64,000 nucleotides of DNA from Clostridium sp. CAG:571. Lineage in GTDB: Bacteria > Bacillota > Clostridia > TANB77 > CAG-508. Numbering within the stretch: position 1 is the first letter of the stretch; each line of letters opens with the position of its first letter. Of the stretch, positions 26,743-36,153 are shown piece by piece. A program made the position numbers and the translations under genes. The stretch is taken from contig HF999523.1 of NCBI GenBank assembly GCA_000434015.1, positions 169,400 to 233,399 of the forward strand, read 5' to 3'. Below the pieces are notes generated by a model, which did no database searches, had not been told where the DNA came from, and was given only the letters and a program-made list of their open reading frames with translations.

Positions 26743-28390
26743 ATGGATTATAAAGATTTAGCAGATTTAATATATCCAAATGCAAAAGATATTTCATATT
26801 ATGAAGAAAAATATCCAAGAAGAAATTTAGAAGAGGGAGCTATAGTTACAAGATATGCTCCAAGCCCAACAGGTTTTTCACATATTGGAGGAGTATTTCA
26901 AGCATTAATAGCAAAAGCTATGGCTAAAAAAACAAATGGAGTATTTTTATTAAGAATAGAAGATACAGATCAAAAAAGAGAAATTGAAAATGGAATAGCA
27001 GATATTGTTTCTTCTTTAAAAACTTTTGATATAGATATTGATGAAGGTATGATTAGTCAGACAGAAGAAAAAGGAAATTATGGTCCATACAAACAATCAT
27101 TAAGAAAAGAAATATATGAATCATATGCTAAATTTTTACTTAGTCAAGGTAAGGCATATCCTGCTTTTGAAACTAGTGAAGAATTAGAAGAAATGAGAAA
27201 AAAGCAAGAAGCAGCAAAAGTAAGAACAGGATATTATGGTGTATGGGCTAAATCTAGAAATTTATCTGTAGAAGAAGCTATAAGTAAAATAAAAAATGGA
27301 GAAGATTACATTATTCGTTTAAAATCTCCAGGAAATGAAGAAAAGAAAATAAAACACCATGATGTAATAAAAGGAAATATAGACTTTCCAGAAAATGATC
27401 AAGATATAGTTATAATAAAATCAGATGGATTACCAACATATCATTTTGCACATGCTGTAGATGATCATCTAATGGGAACAACATTAGTAATAAGAGGAGA
27501 AGAATGGCTTTCTTCTGTTCCACTTCACTTACAATTATTCTATATTTTAGGTTTTAAAGCACCAAAATATGCACATATTCCTACAATCATGAAGATGGAT
27601 GGAGAATCTAAGAGAAAATTAAGTAAAAGAAAAGACCCAGAAGCTGCTGTTAGTTATTATAAAGAACAAGGAATTCCAAAAGAAGCTGTAATTGAATATT
27701 TAATTAATATAGCTAATTCTAACTTTGAAATATGGAGAAAACAAAATCCAGATAAAAGTGTAGATGAATTTGATTTTAAGCTTAATAAAATGGGCGTTAG
27801 TGGAGCTTTATTTGATATGGTGAAATTATTAGATGTATCTAAAAATGTTATATCTAGATATTCAGCAGAATATATTTATGAAAATGTAAAAGCATGGGCA
27901 GATATATATGATGAAGAGCTTGCTGAGATGTTAAATAATAAAGAATATTCATTAAAAATTTTTGGAATAGAAAGAGGAAATAAAAAGCCAAGAAAAGATA
28001 TTTCAAAATGGTCTGAAGTAAAAGATAATATTGTTTATATGTATAACAATAAATTTGAAAATAATTCAGAATTTTTATTTGGAAAAATCGAAGATTTAAA
28101 TGAAATTTCTAAAATAGTAAAATTATATATAGAAAAATACTATAATGAATCTGATGATAAACAAACATGGTTTGATAAAATTAAAGATTTAGCAGAAGAA
28201 GTTCGGATATGCAAGAGAAGTAAAAGAATACAAAAAAGAACCAGAAAAATGGCCAGGACATGTAGGAGATATTAGCACTGTTCTTAGAGTATGTTTAACA
28301 GGAAGACAAAACACACCAGATTTATACGAAATAATGCAAGTTTTAGGAAAAGATACAGTTATAAAAAGATTTAGTAAATTTGCTAAATAA
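26743..28390 (+). CDS. gltX: Glutamyl-tRNA synthetase, needs +1 recoding at CGG 28204
   Basis: A class I synthetase with the HIGH-type motif PSPTGFSHIGGVFQAL near residue 45, LLRIEDTDQKR, and the KMSKS-type RKLSKRKD near 295. Zero frame ends abruptly at 28275 with an arginine- and lysine-rich nonsense tail. Skipping the C at 28204 joins AEEV to GYAREVKEYKKEPEKW and continues through TVLRVCLTGRQNTPDLYEI to TAA 28390, giving 548 residues and the expected anticodon-binding C-terminus. Since the gene is essential, the shift must be efficient or the truncated form functional. Start at ATG after AGGAGAG. Confidence 0.9.
28204..28206 (+). other. CGG +1 recoding site 2 (gltX, GTT-C-GGA)
   Basis: Zero-frame codon 488 is CGG; reading GGA restores 61 further sense codons of conserved sequence. 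Confidence 0.85.
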
Positions 28391-28523
28391 AGGTAAAACG
28401 AAATTACACACGATATAGCAGTAAAGTATAAAAAATGTAATATATATTAATATACATAGTTTTATATAAAATCTATAAAAAGTGTAAAATGCATAAAATA
28501 TTACTATCGTAGGGAGTGAAAAA

Positions 28524-28709
28524 ATGGAATATAATATAGGAGATATTGTAAGAACAAAAAAACAACATCCATGTGGAAGCAAACTATGGGAAATAACAAG
28601 AGTAGGAGTAGATTTTAAATTGAAATGCTTAGGTTGTGGACATGTAGTAGTATTAGAAAGGCAAAAAGCTTTAAAGGCAATAACTAAAAAAATTGAAAAT
28701 AATAATTAA
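28524..28709 (+). CDS. DUF951 family protein
   Basis: A 61-residue protein with the DUF951 pattern: NIGDIVRTKKQHPCGSKLWEITRVG, then LKCLGCGHVV. The three cysteines suggest a small zinc-binding fold. The family is widespread in Firmicutes and of unknown function, often near partition or translation genes. GGGAGTG precedes the ATG. A double terminator follows. Confidence 0.88.
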   Translation: MEYNIGDIVRTKKQHPCGSKLWEITRVGVDFKLKCLGCGHVVVLERQKALKAITKKIENNN

Positions 28710-28763
28710 TAAAAAAATTTACAATTCAATAACCAATAAAAAATCATAAAAATATAAAAGAAA

Positions 28764-28842
28764 AAGACTGTTGAACAAAATATTTTTAATATACTTTGTC
28801 AACAGTCTGAAATAAAAACGTATTATAATACGTTTTTATTTT
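28764..28842. terminator. Two tandem hairpin terminators between DUF951 gene and engB
   Basis: AGACTGTTGAACAAA pairs with TTTGTCAACAGTCT (28765-28808), and AAAAACGTATT pairs with AATACGTTTTT (28814-28838) followed by T residues. They serve convergent genes. Confidence 0.85.
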
Positions 28843-28927
28843 TTTGTTTATAATAGAATGTTAAAGTTTGTATTTCTATATAAATAGTCAAAAAGTTAAA
28901 AGATAACTTAAATAATATATTTTTCTG

Positions 28928-29512
28928 TTAAGAAATATAATCTGATAAAACATCCCAAACTTTTTGCGCATATATCTTTCTTTCACTAGAAAAAGGTAAA
29001 AATGTAAAATCTCCAATAGGATTTAAATCCTTTTGAATTTCATTTACAGCATCGTCAACTTTAGTAACAGCAATTTTATCTGCTTTATTTGCAATTACTA
29101 TAAAAGGAAGTTCAGAACGAATTATATAATCATACATTAATCTATCATTTGCACCAGGTTTATGTCTGATATCTATTAAAAGTACAATTAAAGATATATT
29201 TTTTCTTACATGTAAATATTCATCAATAAATCCGTTTACTTTAACTTGTTCTTGTTTAGACATTTTACTATAACCATAACCAGGTAAATCTACAAAATAG
29301 AACTGTTCATCTATATTATAAAAATTAATTTGTCTGGTTTTTCCAGGTTCACTACTAGTTCTTGCTAGTTTTTTTCTGTTAATCATAGTATTAATAAAAG
29401 AAGATTTTCCTACATTAGATTTTCCTACTAATACTATTTCTGGTAATCCATTACTTGGATACTGCTTTGGACTTACAGCTGATATTTCAAATTTTGGATT
29501 TTTTACTTGCAT
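28928..29512 (-). CDS. engB: Ribosome biogenesis GTP-binding protein EngB (YsxC)
   Basis: A 194-residue TrmE-Era-EngA-like GTPase for large ribosomal subunit assembly. G1 is GKSNVGKSSF, G3 is DLPGYGYSKMSK and G4 is NKADK. It ends the serS unit on the minus strand, 17 bases after serS, and should therefore be under the same T-box control. In Bacillus it lies near lon instead. Confidence 0.94.
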   Translation of the reverse strand: MQVKNPKFEISAVSPKQYPSNGLPEIVLVGKSNVGKSSFINTMINRKKLARTSSEPGKTRQINFYNIDEQFYFVDLPGYGYSKMSKQEQVKVNGFIDEYLHVRKNISLIVLLIDIRHKPGANDRLMYDYIIRSELPFIVIANKADKIAVTKVDDAVNEIQKDLNPIGDFTFLPFSSERKIYAQKVWDVLSDYIS

Positions 29513-29529
29513 AATTTTTCTCCTATAAA

Positions 29530-30819
29530 CTATTTTTTCTTAGGCTCAATTTTTTCTAATCCGCCCATGTAAGGTCTTAAAGCTTTTGGAATATTTACAC
29601 TTCCATCAGAATTATAATTGTTTTCAAGTAAAGCAATTAACATACGAGGTGGAGCAACAACAGTATTATTTAAAGTATGAGCATAATAATTTCCCTTTTC
29701 ACCTTTAATACGAATTCCAAGACGTCTACTTTGTGCATCTGTTAAATTAGAACAACTTCCAACTTCAAAATATTTTTTTTGTCTTGGGCTCCAAGCTTCA
29801 ACATCAACGCTTTTTGCTTTTAGATCAGCTAAATCTCCACTGCAGCATTCTAAAGTACGAACTGGAATATCTAAACTTCTGAATAATTCTACTGTATATG
29901 ACCACATTTTGTCATACCATTTGTAGCTTTCTTCTGGTTCACAAACAACAATCATTTCTTGTTTTTCAAATTGATGTATACGATAAACACCACGTTCTTC
30001 TATTCCATGAGCTCCTTTTTCTTTTCTAAAGCAAGGAGAATATGATGTCATAGTATATGGTAAATCAGATTTTTTTAATATTTGATCTTTAAATTTACCA
30101 ATCATAGAATGCTCGCTTGTCCCTATTAAATATAAATCTTCGCCTTCTATTTTGTACATCATTGCATCCATTTCTTCGAAACTCATAACACCAGTAACGA
30201 CATCAGAACGAATCATATAAGGTGGTATACAATATGTGAAACCTTTGTTTATCATAAAGTCTCTTGCATAACTTAATACAGCAGAATGAAGTCTTGCAAT
30301 ATCTCCAATTAAATAATAAAAACCATTTCCAGCAACACGACGTGCAGCATCTAAATCAAGACCACAAAAACTTTCCATTATTTCTGCATGGTATGGAATT
30401 TCATAATCTGGAACTACTGGTTCTCCATATTTTTGAACTTCTACATTTTTAGTATCATTTTCACCTATAGGAACAGATTCATGCATAATATTAGGAATTT
30501 TCATCATTCGAGATTTTATTTCTTCTGCATATTTTTCTTCAAGTTTTTCATTTTCTACAAGTTCTTCATTTATTTTTTGAACTTGAGATTTAATATTTTC
30601 TGCTTCTTCTTTTTTTCCTGCTTTCATCAAATTACCAATTTCACTACTTAATGAATTTCTCTTACTTCTTAATTCATCACCATGTAATTTTACTTCTCTA
30701 TTTTTTGTATCAAGCTCAATAACTTCATCAACTAAAACAAGTTTATGATCTTGAAATTTTTTCTTGATATTTTCTTTTACAATATCAGGGTTTTCTCTTA
30801 AAAATTTAATATCAATCAT
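29530..30819 (-). CDS. serS: Seryl-tRNA synthetase
   Basis: A 429-residue class II synthetase with the N-terminal coiled-coil arm that grips the long variable arm of tRNA-Ser (about residues 30-100). Class II motif 2 is FRKEKGAHGIEERGVYRIHQF, and the C-terminus has the GNYYAHTLNNTVVAPPRMLIALLE segment with motif 3. GGAGGAAATTGT precedes the ATG. The T-box and a DUF1653 gene lie upstream. Confidence 0.96.
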   Translation of the reverse strand: MIDIKFLRENPDIVKENIKKKFQDHKLVLVDEVIELDTKNREVKLHGDELRSKRNSLSSEIGNLMKAGKKEEAENIKSQVQKINEELVENEKLEEKYAEEIKSRMMKIPNIMHESVPIGENDTKNVEVQKYGEPVVPDYEIPYHAEIMESFCGLDLDAARRVAGNGFYYLIGDIARLHSAVLSYARDFMINKGFTYCIPPYMIRSDVVTGVMSFEEMDAMMYKIEGEDLYLIGTSEHSMIGKFKDQILKKSDLPYTMTSYSPCFRKEKGAHGIEERGVYRIHQFEKQEMIVVCEPEESYKWYDKMWSYTVELFRSLDIPVRTLECCSGDLADLKAKSVDVEAWSPRQKKYFEVGSCSNLTDAQSRRLGIRIKGEKGNYYAHTLNNTVVAPPRMLIALLENNYNSDGSVNIPKALRPYMGGLEKIEPKKK

Positions 30820-30864
30820 ACAATTTCCTCCTAAATATAAAATTTATATAGAAAAAAATTACTA

Positions 30865-31129
30865 TTATTTTAAATAATTTTTTTCTAAATCTTTTACAAG
30901 TTCAAATCTGTGTGTTTGGCCAGTAATATTGTCAGGTCTTTTGGAAATAGTGGATAAAAACATTTTTTCAGGTCTAATCCACAATTTCTTTTTATCTTCT
31001 CGTTCATAAAGAGTTTTATAAACAACCATTCTTTCGCCGAGTTTCACTATCATAAGCAACATCTTCTACAAAATAATAGTTTCCTTTAAAGTGTCTATAC
31101 ACTCTGCCTATTTGTACTTCTTCATTCAT
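30865..31129 (-). CDS. DUF1653 protein, needs +1 recoding at CGG 31039
   Basis: The frame starts at ATG 31129 after AAGGAGGT with VGRVYRHFKG-like sequence (IGRVYRHFKGNYYFVEDVAYDSET). At 31039-31037 the zero-frame codon is CGG; skipping its C gives GERMVVYKTLYER and then WIRPEKMFLSTI, the conserved second half of DUF1653 with its RPxxMF motif, for 87 residues in all. The family is uncharacterised. It is the first gene after a serine-type T-box and is followed 45 bases later by serS. Confidence 0.82.
31037..31039 (-). other. CGG +1 recoding site 3 (DUF1653 gene, ACT-C-GGC)
   Basis: Codon 31 in zero frame; the next-frame GGC gives the continuous DUF1653 domain. Confidence 0.8.
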
Positions 31130-31164
31130 AAATTTGTACCTCCTTATAAGAAAATATATAAACA

Positions 31165-31400
31165 AAAACGTCCTTATGAAAAACATAAGGACGAAAAGTT
31201 TCGCGGTGCCACCTTAATTTATATATAAATATATAACTCGACAAATGCTTATAACCTAGCATTACCTGGTTTAGTTTTCACTAAAAGCTTCAAGAGGAGA
31301 TTCTTAAATAATTTTATACTATTTTCACCAACCATAGATTCTCTTTAATAAAATTTTATTTAATACTAATCTCTTGTCAATCGCTTAATATTGTAAAGTA
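31165..31400 (-). promoter_or_regulatory. T-box leader of the DUF1653-serS-engB unit
   Basis: On the minus strand GGTGGCACCGCGA lies at 31213-31201 and the terminator stem CGTCCTTATG / CATAAGGACG at 31193-31169 with a U-run. Stem I has AGTA and GAA specifier-loop elements, the GAA being followed by TCTC, consistent with a serine (TCT or TCC) codon. A promoter-like TTGCAT - 17 bases - TAAAAT lies upstream at about 31431-31403. Confidence 0.9.
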
Positions 31401-31534
31401 TTTTATCATAGAATAGAAAATAATGCAATAAAAAGTTTAGAAATTTAGTAAGGATGTTTCATTGATAAAATAATTAATATATGATAACATATACTAAAAT
31501 TTACTTAAGAAAAAATATAAAAGGGAGTAAATTA

Positions 31535-32734
31535 ATGATAGAGGTAGCGTTATTAGGTGTTGGTGGTGTAAAATTATTATATAATTTAGAAAAAATAAAA
31601 TCTATACAAACTAATCTAGATGAATCAACAAAAAGAAAGATATTAGAAGAGGGTATATATCATATAACAACAAAAGAAAATGCAGAAAATATTGTTAAAT
31701 CTGGATTTATAATGCCATCAAAAGGAGCAGTAAATAATCATTTTTCAAAATCAAAAAATGGGTCAAGTTTTGCAGATTATGTTTATATGTTTGCAGGTAA
31801 ACCAGATAAATTTTTGCTTAATAAAAATTTATCACATATAATTGATAGTAAAAGTGATGGAACTTTTTATGCGGTAAAACATACTCCAGATAAATATGAA
31901 ATAGAAAACTATACTAAAAGACTTCAAGATGGAGCAGTAACATATGAAGGAAGACTAGATATAAAAAATAGTAATCCACAAATTGTAAGATTAAAATTAG
32001 AAAAGGGAAAAGTGGTAGAAATACCATTAGATAAAAAAGTAAAAAAAGATTCTAAAAAAGTAGAGATTTTTAAAAGGATAAAAGGAAAATCTGCATCTAT
32101 ATTAGCAACAGCAGCAGAGTTAAAACAAGCAGGAATGATTTACTTTGATAAAGAAAGAAAAAGTAAATTAAAAGAGTGCATAGCAAATAGAAAATTAGAA
32201 AATAAACTGTTAAGGCAATATAATCTAGAAAAAGCAAGAAAAACATTTTACATGGAACATGATAATAAAAAGTATGAGATATCAACAGAAAATGATAAAT
32301 TTGTAGATGGAAGAATTTTATCAGAATTTAACTTATATGATGTAGAAAAAGATGAGTCAAAAAAAATATATACAGATAGGTTAGATGTTAGTTCAATTTC
32401 AAAAGAAAAGCTTGTAGAGTTTTTTGAAACTACAATTGATTATGATTTAGATAATAGTCAGTATATCGGAAGTCCAGAAGTAGTAGATGGAAATTTGATG
32501 GTAAAAAAAGACGAGGAATTTTCAAAACATTTTATAGCAAAACAGGAACTAAAAAAGGAAAATGATATAAAATCTGAAGAAATACTTAAAAGAGAAGAAA
32601 GGGCGAAAAAACAACTTGGGATTTTTAAAAAAATTTATGAAAAGACATCAATACAAACAAAAATAAAAGCAATACAAAGCATAAAAAATATTAGAAACAG
32701 AAAAAAAGGAAGAAATGAAGAAATAGAGTTTTAA
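31535..32734 (+). CDS. Unknown 399-residue protein with possible ADP-ribosyltransferase-like N-terminal domain
   Basis: After a short hydrophobic start (IEVALLGVGGVKLL) residues 40-150 include GIYHITTKENAENIVKSG, which resembles the H-x-T-x4-N-x3-I-x3-G opening strand-helix of DarT/Tpt1-like ADP-ribosyltransferase folds, followed by FADYVYMFAGKPD and TFYAVKH. The remaining 250 residues are highly charged, with a YMEHDNKKYEIST strand region and a basic helical C-terminus. An antitoxin-like macrodomain is not adjacent, so no toxin role is claimed. ATG 31535 follows AAGGGAG. Confidence 0.6.
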   Translation: MIEVALLGVGGVKLLYNLEKIKSIQTNLDESTKRKILEEGIYHITTKENAENIVKSGFIMPSKGAVNNHFSKSKNGSSFADYVYMFAGKPDKFLLNKNLSHIIDSKSDGTFYAVKHTPDKYEIENYTKRLQDGAVTYEGRLDIKNSNPQIVRLKLEKGKVVEIPLDKKVKKDSKKVEIFKRIKGKSASILATAAELKQAGMIYFDKERKSKLKECIANRKLENKLLRQYNLEKARKTFYMEHDNKKYEISTENDKFVDGRILSEFNLYDVEKDESKKIYTDRLDVSSISKEKLVEFFETTIDYDLDNSQYIGSPEVVDGNLMVKKDEEFSKHFIAKQELKKENDIKSEEILKREERAKKQLGIFKKIYEKTSIQTKIKAIQSIKNIRNRKKGRNEEIEF

Positions 32735-32764
32735 AAAATAAATAATAAATAAAGAAAGGAGTAT

Positions 32765-33349
32765 ATGATATTTTTATCATATGAGAAGAAAATGAAAGAA
32801 AAATTTATACAATTATTAAGAAAAACAAATAGAGAAGGAATCGAAGATTTAATTAATTTTATAGAAGAAAAAACCGATTTTTTTACAGCACCTGCAAGCA
32901 CAAGATTTCATGGAAGTCATGAAGGAGGCCTACTAGAACATAGTATGAAAGTATACGAAATTTTAGATTATAAAATAAAAAATAATGTAATAGATTTACA
33001 TGTTCCAGAAGATACTATAATTATAGTTAGTTTACTTCATGACATTTGTAAAGTGAATTTTTACAAAGTAGATTATAGAAATGCAAAAAATGCTAGAGGT
33101 GAATGGGAAAAAGTACCATATTATACAATAGATGATACAATTCCTTATGGACATGGAGAAAAATCTGTAATGATGCTAACAGAATATATAAAGTTAACAT
33201 CAGAAGAAAAATATAGTATACGTTGGCATATGGGATTTTCAGAACCTAAAGAAGTTTACTCTTCGTTAGGAGCAGCATATAAAAAATATCCACTAGCATT
33301 ATTAGTTAATGAAGCAGATTTAGAAGCTACATATTTTTATGATATGTAG
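32765..33349 (+). CDS. HD-domain hydrolase
   Basis: A 194-residue HD protein: H in RFHGSHEGGLLEHSMKV, the HD pair in SLLHDICKVNFY near residue 100, a GHGEKSVMM segment and RWHMG near 160. These residues form the metal site of HD phosphohydrolases acting on nucleotides or nucleic acids. The ATG at 32765 is only three bases after GGAG; ATG 32792 is an alternative start. The substrate is unknown. It precedes the guanine deaminase gene by 27 bases. Confidence 0.8.
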   Translation: MIFLSYEKKMKEKFIQLLRKTNREGIEDLINFIEEKTDFFTAPASTRFHGSHEGGLLEHSMKVYEILDYKIKNNVIDLHVPEDTIIIVSLLHDICKVNFYKVDYRNAKNARGEWEKVPYYTIDDTIPYGHGEKSVMMLTEYIKLTSEEKYSIRWHMGFSEPKEVYSSLGAAYKKYPLALLVNEADLEATYFYDM

Positions 33350-33376
33350 AAAAATAAGAAAGGACTAAAATTTAAA

Positions 33377-33838
33377 ATGAATAAATATATGGAAATTGCA
33401 AAGAAAAGTGCAAAACAAGGATTTAAAAGTAATGAAGGAGGTCCTTTTGGAGCTGTTATAGTAGATGCAAATGAAAATATAGTATCTACAGGGAATAATA
33501 AAGTATTAAAAAATAATGATCCAACAGCACATGCAGAAATTGTAGCAATTAGAAAAGCTTGCGAAAAATTACAAACATACGACCTATCAAATTATATTTT
33601 ATATACATCTTGTGAGCCATGTCCAATGTGTTTATCTGCAATTATATGGGCTAATATAAAAACTGTATATTATGCGTGTACAAAGGAAGATGCAGGAAAT
33701 ATAGGATTTAGAGATGATATAATTTATAAATATTTAGAAGGAAAAAATGAAAAATTAATAAGTTTAAAACAAATAGATAGAGATGAATGTATAGAATTAT
33801 TTGAAGAATATAAAGAAGAAAATAAAAAAATATATTAA
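33377..33838 (+). CDS. guaD: Guanine deaminase, cytidine deaminase-like fold
   Basis: A 153-residue zinc deaminase: HAE zinc ligand and catalytic Glu in PTAHAEIVAI, and SCEPCPMCLSAIIWA for the other two ligands. The ending with GFRDDIIYKYL resembles Bacillus GuaD, which converts guanine to xanthine, rather than tRNA adenosine deaminase TadA. Length fits. Likely co-transcribed with the HD protein. Confidence 0.83.
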   Translation: MNKYMEIAKKSAKQGFKSNEGGPFGAVIVDANENIVSTGNNKVLKNNDPTAHAEIVAIRKACEKLQTYDLSNYILYTSCEPCPMCLSAIIWANIKTVYYACTKEDAGNIGFRDDIIYKYLEGKNEKLISLKQIDRDECIELFEEYKEENKKIY

Positions 33839-33896
33839 AATGTGTAATTAGCATAGTGTAAAAAATATATGTTATAATTATCTAAAAAATAAAATG

Positions 33897-33925
33897 TTGA
33901 AAATTATGTAAATTTATGATAAAAT
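33897..33925 (+). promoter_or_regulatory. Predicted promoter of the HTH-PIN gene
   Basis: TTGAAA at 33897-33902 and TAAAAT at 33920-33925 are spaced by 17 bases, leaving a leader of about 100 bases. Confidence 0.5.
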
Positions 33926-34026
33926 ATAATTATGCATTTTTCAAATTTGACAGGAATTAAAAGTCAAAAAAGAAAAGTGGATTTGTCTAGCCCTTAGAAA
34001 TAATAGGTTCTTTAAGGAGGTTTCTT

Positions 34027-35031
34027 ATGAAAAACATGTTATTTCAAGCAAAGCAAATTCGGAAAATGGCTTATGAAGGCAAAACTAAAAATGAAATAAT
34101 GTCAGAGTTAGGCCTATCAGAAGCACAATTCCAGTACAGGTTAAAAAAAGTCTATTCTGAAAGTGCTGTAAAAAGCCTAAGGAAGAAGCTTAAAACAAAC
34201 CAAAAGAGATCAAATGGTGTCACAGTTGTTCTTGATTCTTCCGCTATGGAAGATAAAGATATTGTGCAGTATTTGTTTTCGAAAGGCATTGGAAAAGTCA
34301 TTTTGGCGGACCAAATTTTAGAGGAACTTGATCGGCATAAAACTGAGAAAAGTACCTTTGGAAAAAACATCCGAGAAACTTTGAGATTAGTAGCTTGTGA
34401 CAAAGCAAGTGAAAAATTCAAAGTAGTTTTCTTAAAAAAAGCCACCAAAAAGGTGGACCATAATCTGCTTTATTTTTGCAAGGCCAGAAGAGATGAGGTC
34501 CTTTTGTGCACAGGTGACTACGAACAGGCTTGTTTGGCTAAAGGGATGAAAATCCCGTATCGGCTTAATGGCGAGCAATTTGAACCTTGTGCAAAAAAAG
34601 ATTGCAATGAGCAGGAAATGGAAGCGAAAACTGTGGAAGAGCAAGAAGACACTAAAAGCACATCAAATCTTTTTAAAATCGCTGATATTACAATTAGTGG
34701 AAGTGAGATGTTGCTAAAAGTGCCGCAAGTTTACCAGCAAAGATATGGCTATATTGTTATCCGAGGAGGAAATATACAAGAGCCAGTTTCAAATGTAGTA
34801 AGAGTGAAACTGGGGGATGATATTATTCTCATGAGATATAATAAACAAAACAATGTTTTAGATGTATCTCAATATAGGATTACAAAATGCGATGTATCGG
34901 GACAGGGACTTTTCATTAAAAAGAAAAAAATTACTAATCCAAGCGTAGGAAAAATTAGAAAAGTATTTCCTGAATGCAATGCAGAAGTAGCCAAGAAAAT
35001 GAGAAATTTGCTATTCTTTATAAGGAATTAG
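34027..35031 (+). CDS. HTH-PIN domain protein with foreign codon usage and CGG arginines
   Basis: This 334-residue protein has an N-terminal helix-turn-helix (MAYEGKTKNEIMSELGLSEAQ), then a PIN-type nuclease core: VVLDSSAMEDKDIVQYL, an acidic helix ILEELDRHK, and CTGDYEQACLAKG, giving the Asp/Glu/Asp pattern, and a C-terminal domain after residue 210 that is not recognised. Codon use is far less AT-biased than around it, and it is the only gene with CGG as in-frame arginine (34060, 34331 and 34560 regions). AAGGAGG precedes the ATG, and promoter and terminator are its own. If CGG causes frameshifting in this host, this gene should be poorly expressed. Confidence 0.75.
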   Translation: MKNMLFQAKQIRKMAYEGKTKNEIMSELGLSEAQFQYRLKKVYSESAVKSLRKKLKTNQKRSNGVTVVLDSSAMEDKDIVQYLFSKGIGKVILADQILEELDRHKTEKSTFGKNIRETLRLVACDKASEKFKVVFLKKATKKVDHNLLYFCKARRDEVLLCTGDYEQACLAKGMKIPYRLNGEQFEPCAKKDCNEQEMEAKTVEEQEDTKSTSNLFKIADITISGSEMLLKVPQVYQQRYGYIVIRGGNIQEPVSNVVRVKLGDDIILMRYNKQNNVLDVSQYRITKCDVSGQGLFIKKKKITNPSVGKIRKVFPECNAEVAKKMRNLLFFIRN

Positions 35032-35042
35032 GCAAAGCCCAA

Positions 35043-35070
35043 AAGGAGCAGGAATTACTGCTCCTTAAAT
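35043..35070 (+). terminator. Hairpin after the HTH-PIN gene
   Basis: AAGGAGCAG (35043-35051) pairs with CTGCTCCTT (35058-35066); the following tract is AT-rich but not a clean T-run. Confidence 0.6.
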
Positions 35071-35196
35071 TATATTAAAGGAAATTTATAAATTATAAGA
35101 ATTTGTAAATATATAATAACAAATGTAATAAATGGTAAAAAAATATATTATTATGATATAATACATATATCATAAAAAGGGAGAAAGAAAATTATT

Positions 35197-36117
35197 ATGA
35201 ATTCTGCTATGAAAGATTTACGTATAGGACTTGTATTTTCTGGAGGTTTTGCAAAAGGTGCATATGAAATAGGTTTTTGCAAAGCAATTATGGAATATAC
35301 AAAAATGGATAATATAAAGGCAGTGAGTGGAGCATCAATCGGAGCTATAAATGCATATGGATTTATTAATAACAAATTTGAATATTTGTGCAAAGTGTGG
35401 AAAAGTTTAGAATTTAGATCTGCTAAAGAATTTTTTGTTAAATCTGATAAAAGAAAAGTTATATATGATTATATAACTGATATGCAGTTAGATGAAATAA
35501 AGAAAAGTGAAGCAGCTTGTTACATAAATTATATAAAGGTGCCTAATATTACGTTATGTTATAAAAATGTTAATAATGAATCAAGTGAAATTCAAAATAA
35601 TTTTTTAAAAGCAAGTATTTCAGTGCCAGGTCTATATAATCCAATATTGGTAAAAGAAGACTATTATGTTGATGGAGCTTTTTTAGATAATACACCGATT
35701 TCGCCACTAGCAAATGAAAATCTAGACTTGATATTTGTTTTAAGATTTGATCATGCAAGTGAAGAATATAATGATTTAAATACAAATGCAGCAATTATAG
35801 AGATTGTGTTTGAAGATGATAAAAAATTAAAAGATTATTTTTATTTTAATAGTAGTTTAACTAATAGATTAATTGAACAGGGGTATAAGAAATCAAAAGA
35901 TATTTTAGAGGTTGTTTTTAAATATGGTGAAAATATAGAATATATAAAATCGATTGCTAAAATATATAATCAAGAGTCAAGAAAAAATTTAATTCCAAAA
36001 AGCGGAGAAGAGCTTGTGAATAAAATGAATAAGCTAAGAAAAATATTTAAAAATGAATATTTAGATGATGAAAATGAGAAGAATGATACCATATATGATA
36101 GTGTTAGAATGGGCTAA
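35197..36117 (+). CDS. Patatin-like phospholipase
   Basis: A 306-residue patatin hydrolase. The oxyanion loop is SGGFAKGAYEIG, the nucleophile elbow GASIG near residue 48, and the second catalytic residue is Asp in YVDGAFLDNTP near 170, completing a Ser-Asp dyad. No signal peptide, so it probably acts on the inner face of the membrane. A single-gene unit with its own terminator; the ATG at 35209 is an alternative start. Confidence 0.88.
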   Translation: MNSAMKDLRIGLVFSGGFAKGAYEIGFCKAIMEYTKMDNIKAVSGASIGAINAYGFINNKFEYLCKVWKSLEFRSAKEFFVKSDKRKVIYDYITDMQLDEIKKSEAACYINYIKVPNITLCYKNVNNESSEIQNNFLKASISVPGLYNPILVKEDYYVDGAFLDNTPISPLANENLDLIFVLRFDHASEEYNDLNTNAAIIEIVFEDDKKLKDYFYFNSSLTNRLIEQGYKKSKDILEVVFKYGENIEYIKSIAKIYNQESRKNLIPKSGEELVNKMNKLRKIFKNEYLDDENEKNDTIYDSVRMG

Positions 36118-36153
36118 TAAAAATCCACGGGTTTTACTCGTGGATTTTTATTA
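36116..36153 (+). terminator. Terminator after the patatin gene
   Basis: AATAAAAATCCACG pairs with CGTGGATTTTTATT around an eight- to nine-base loop. Confidence 0.88.
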
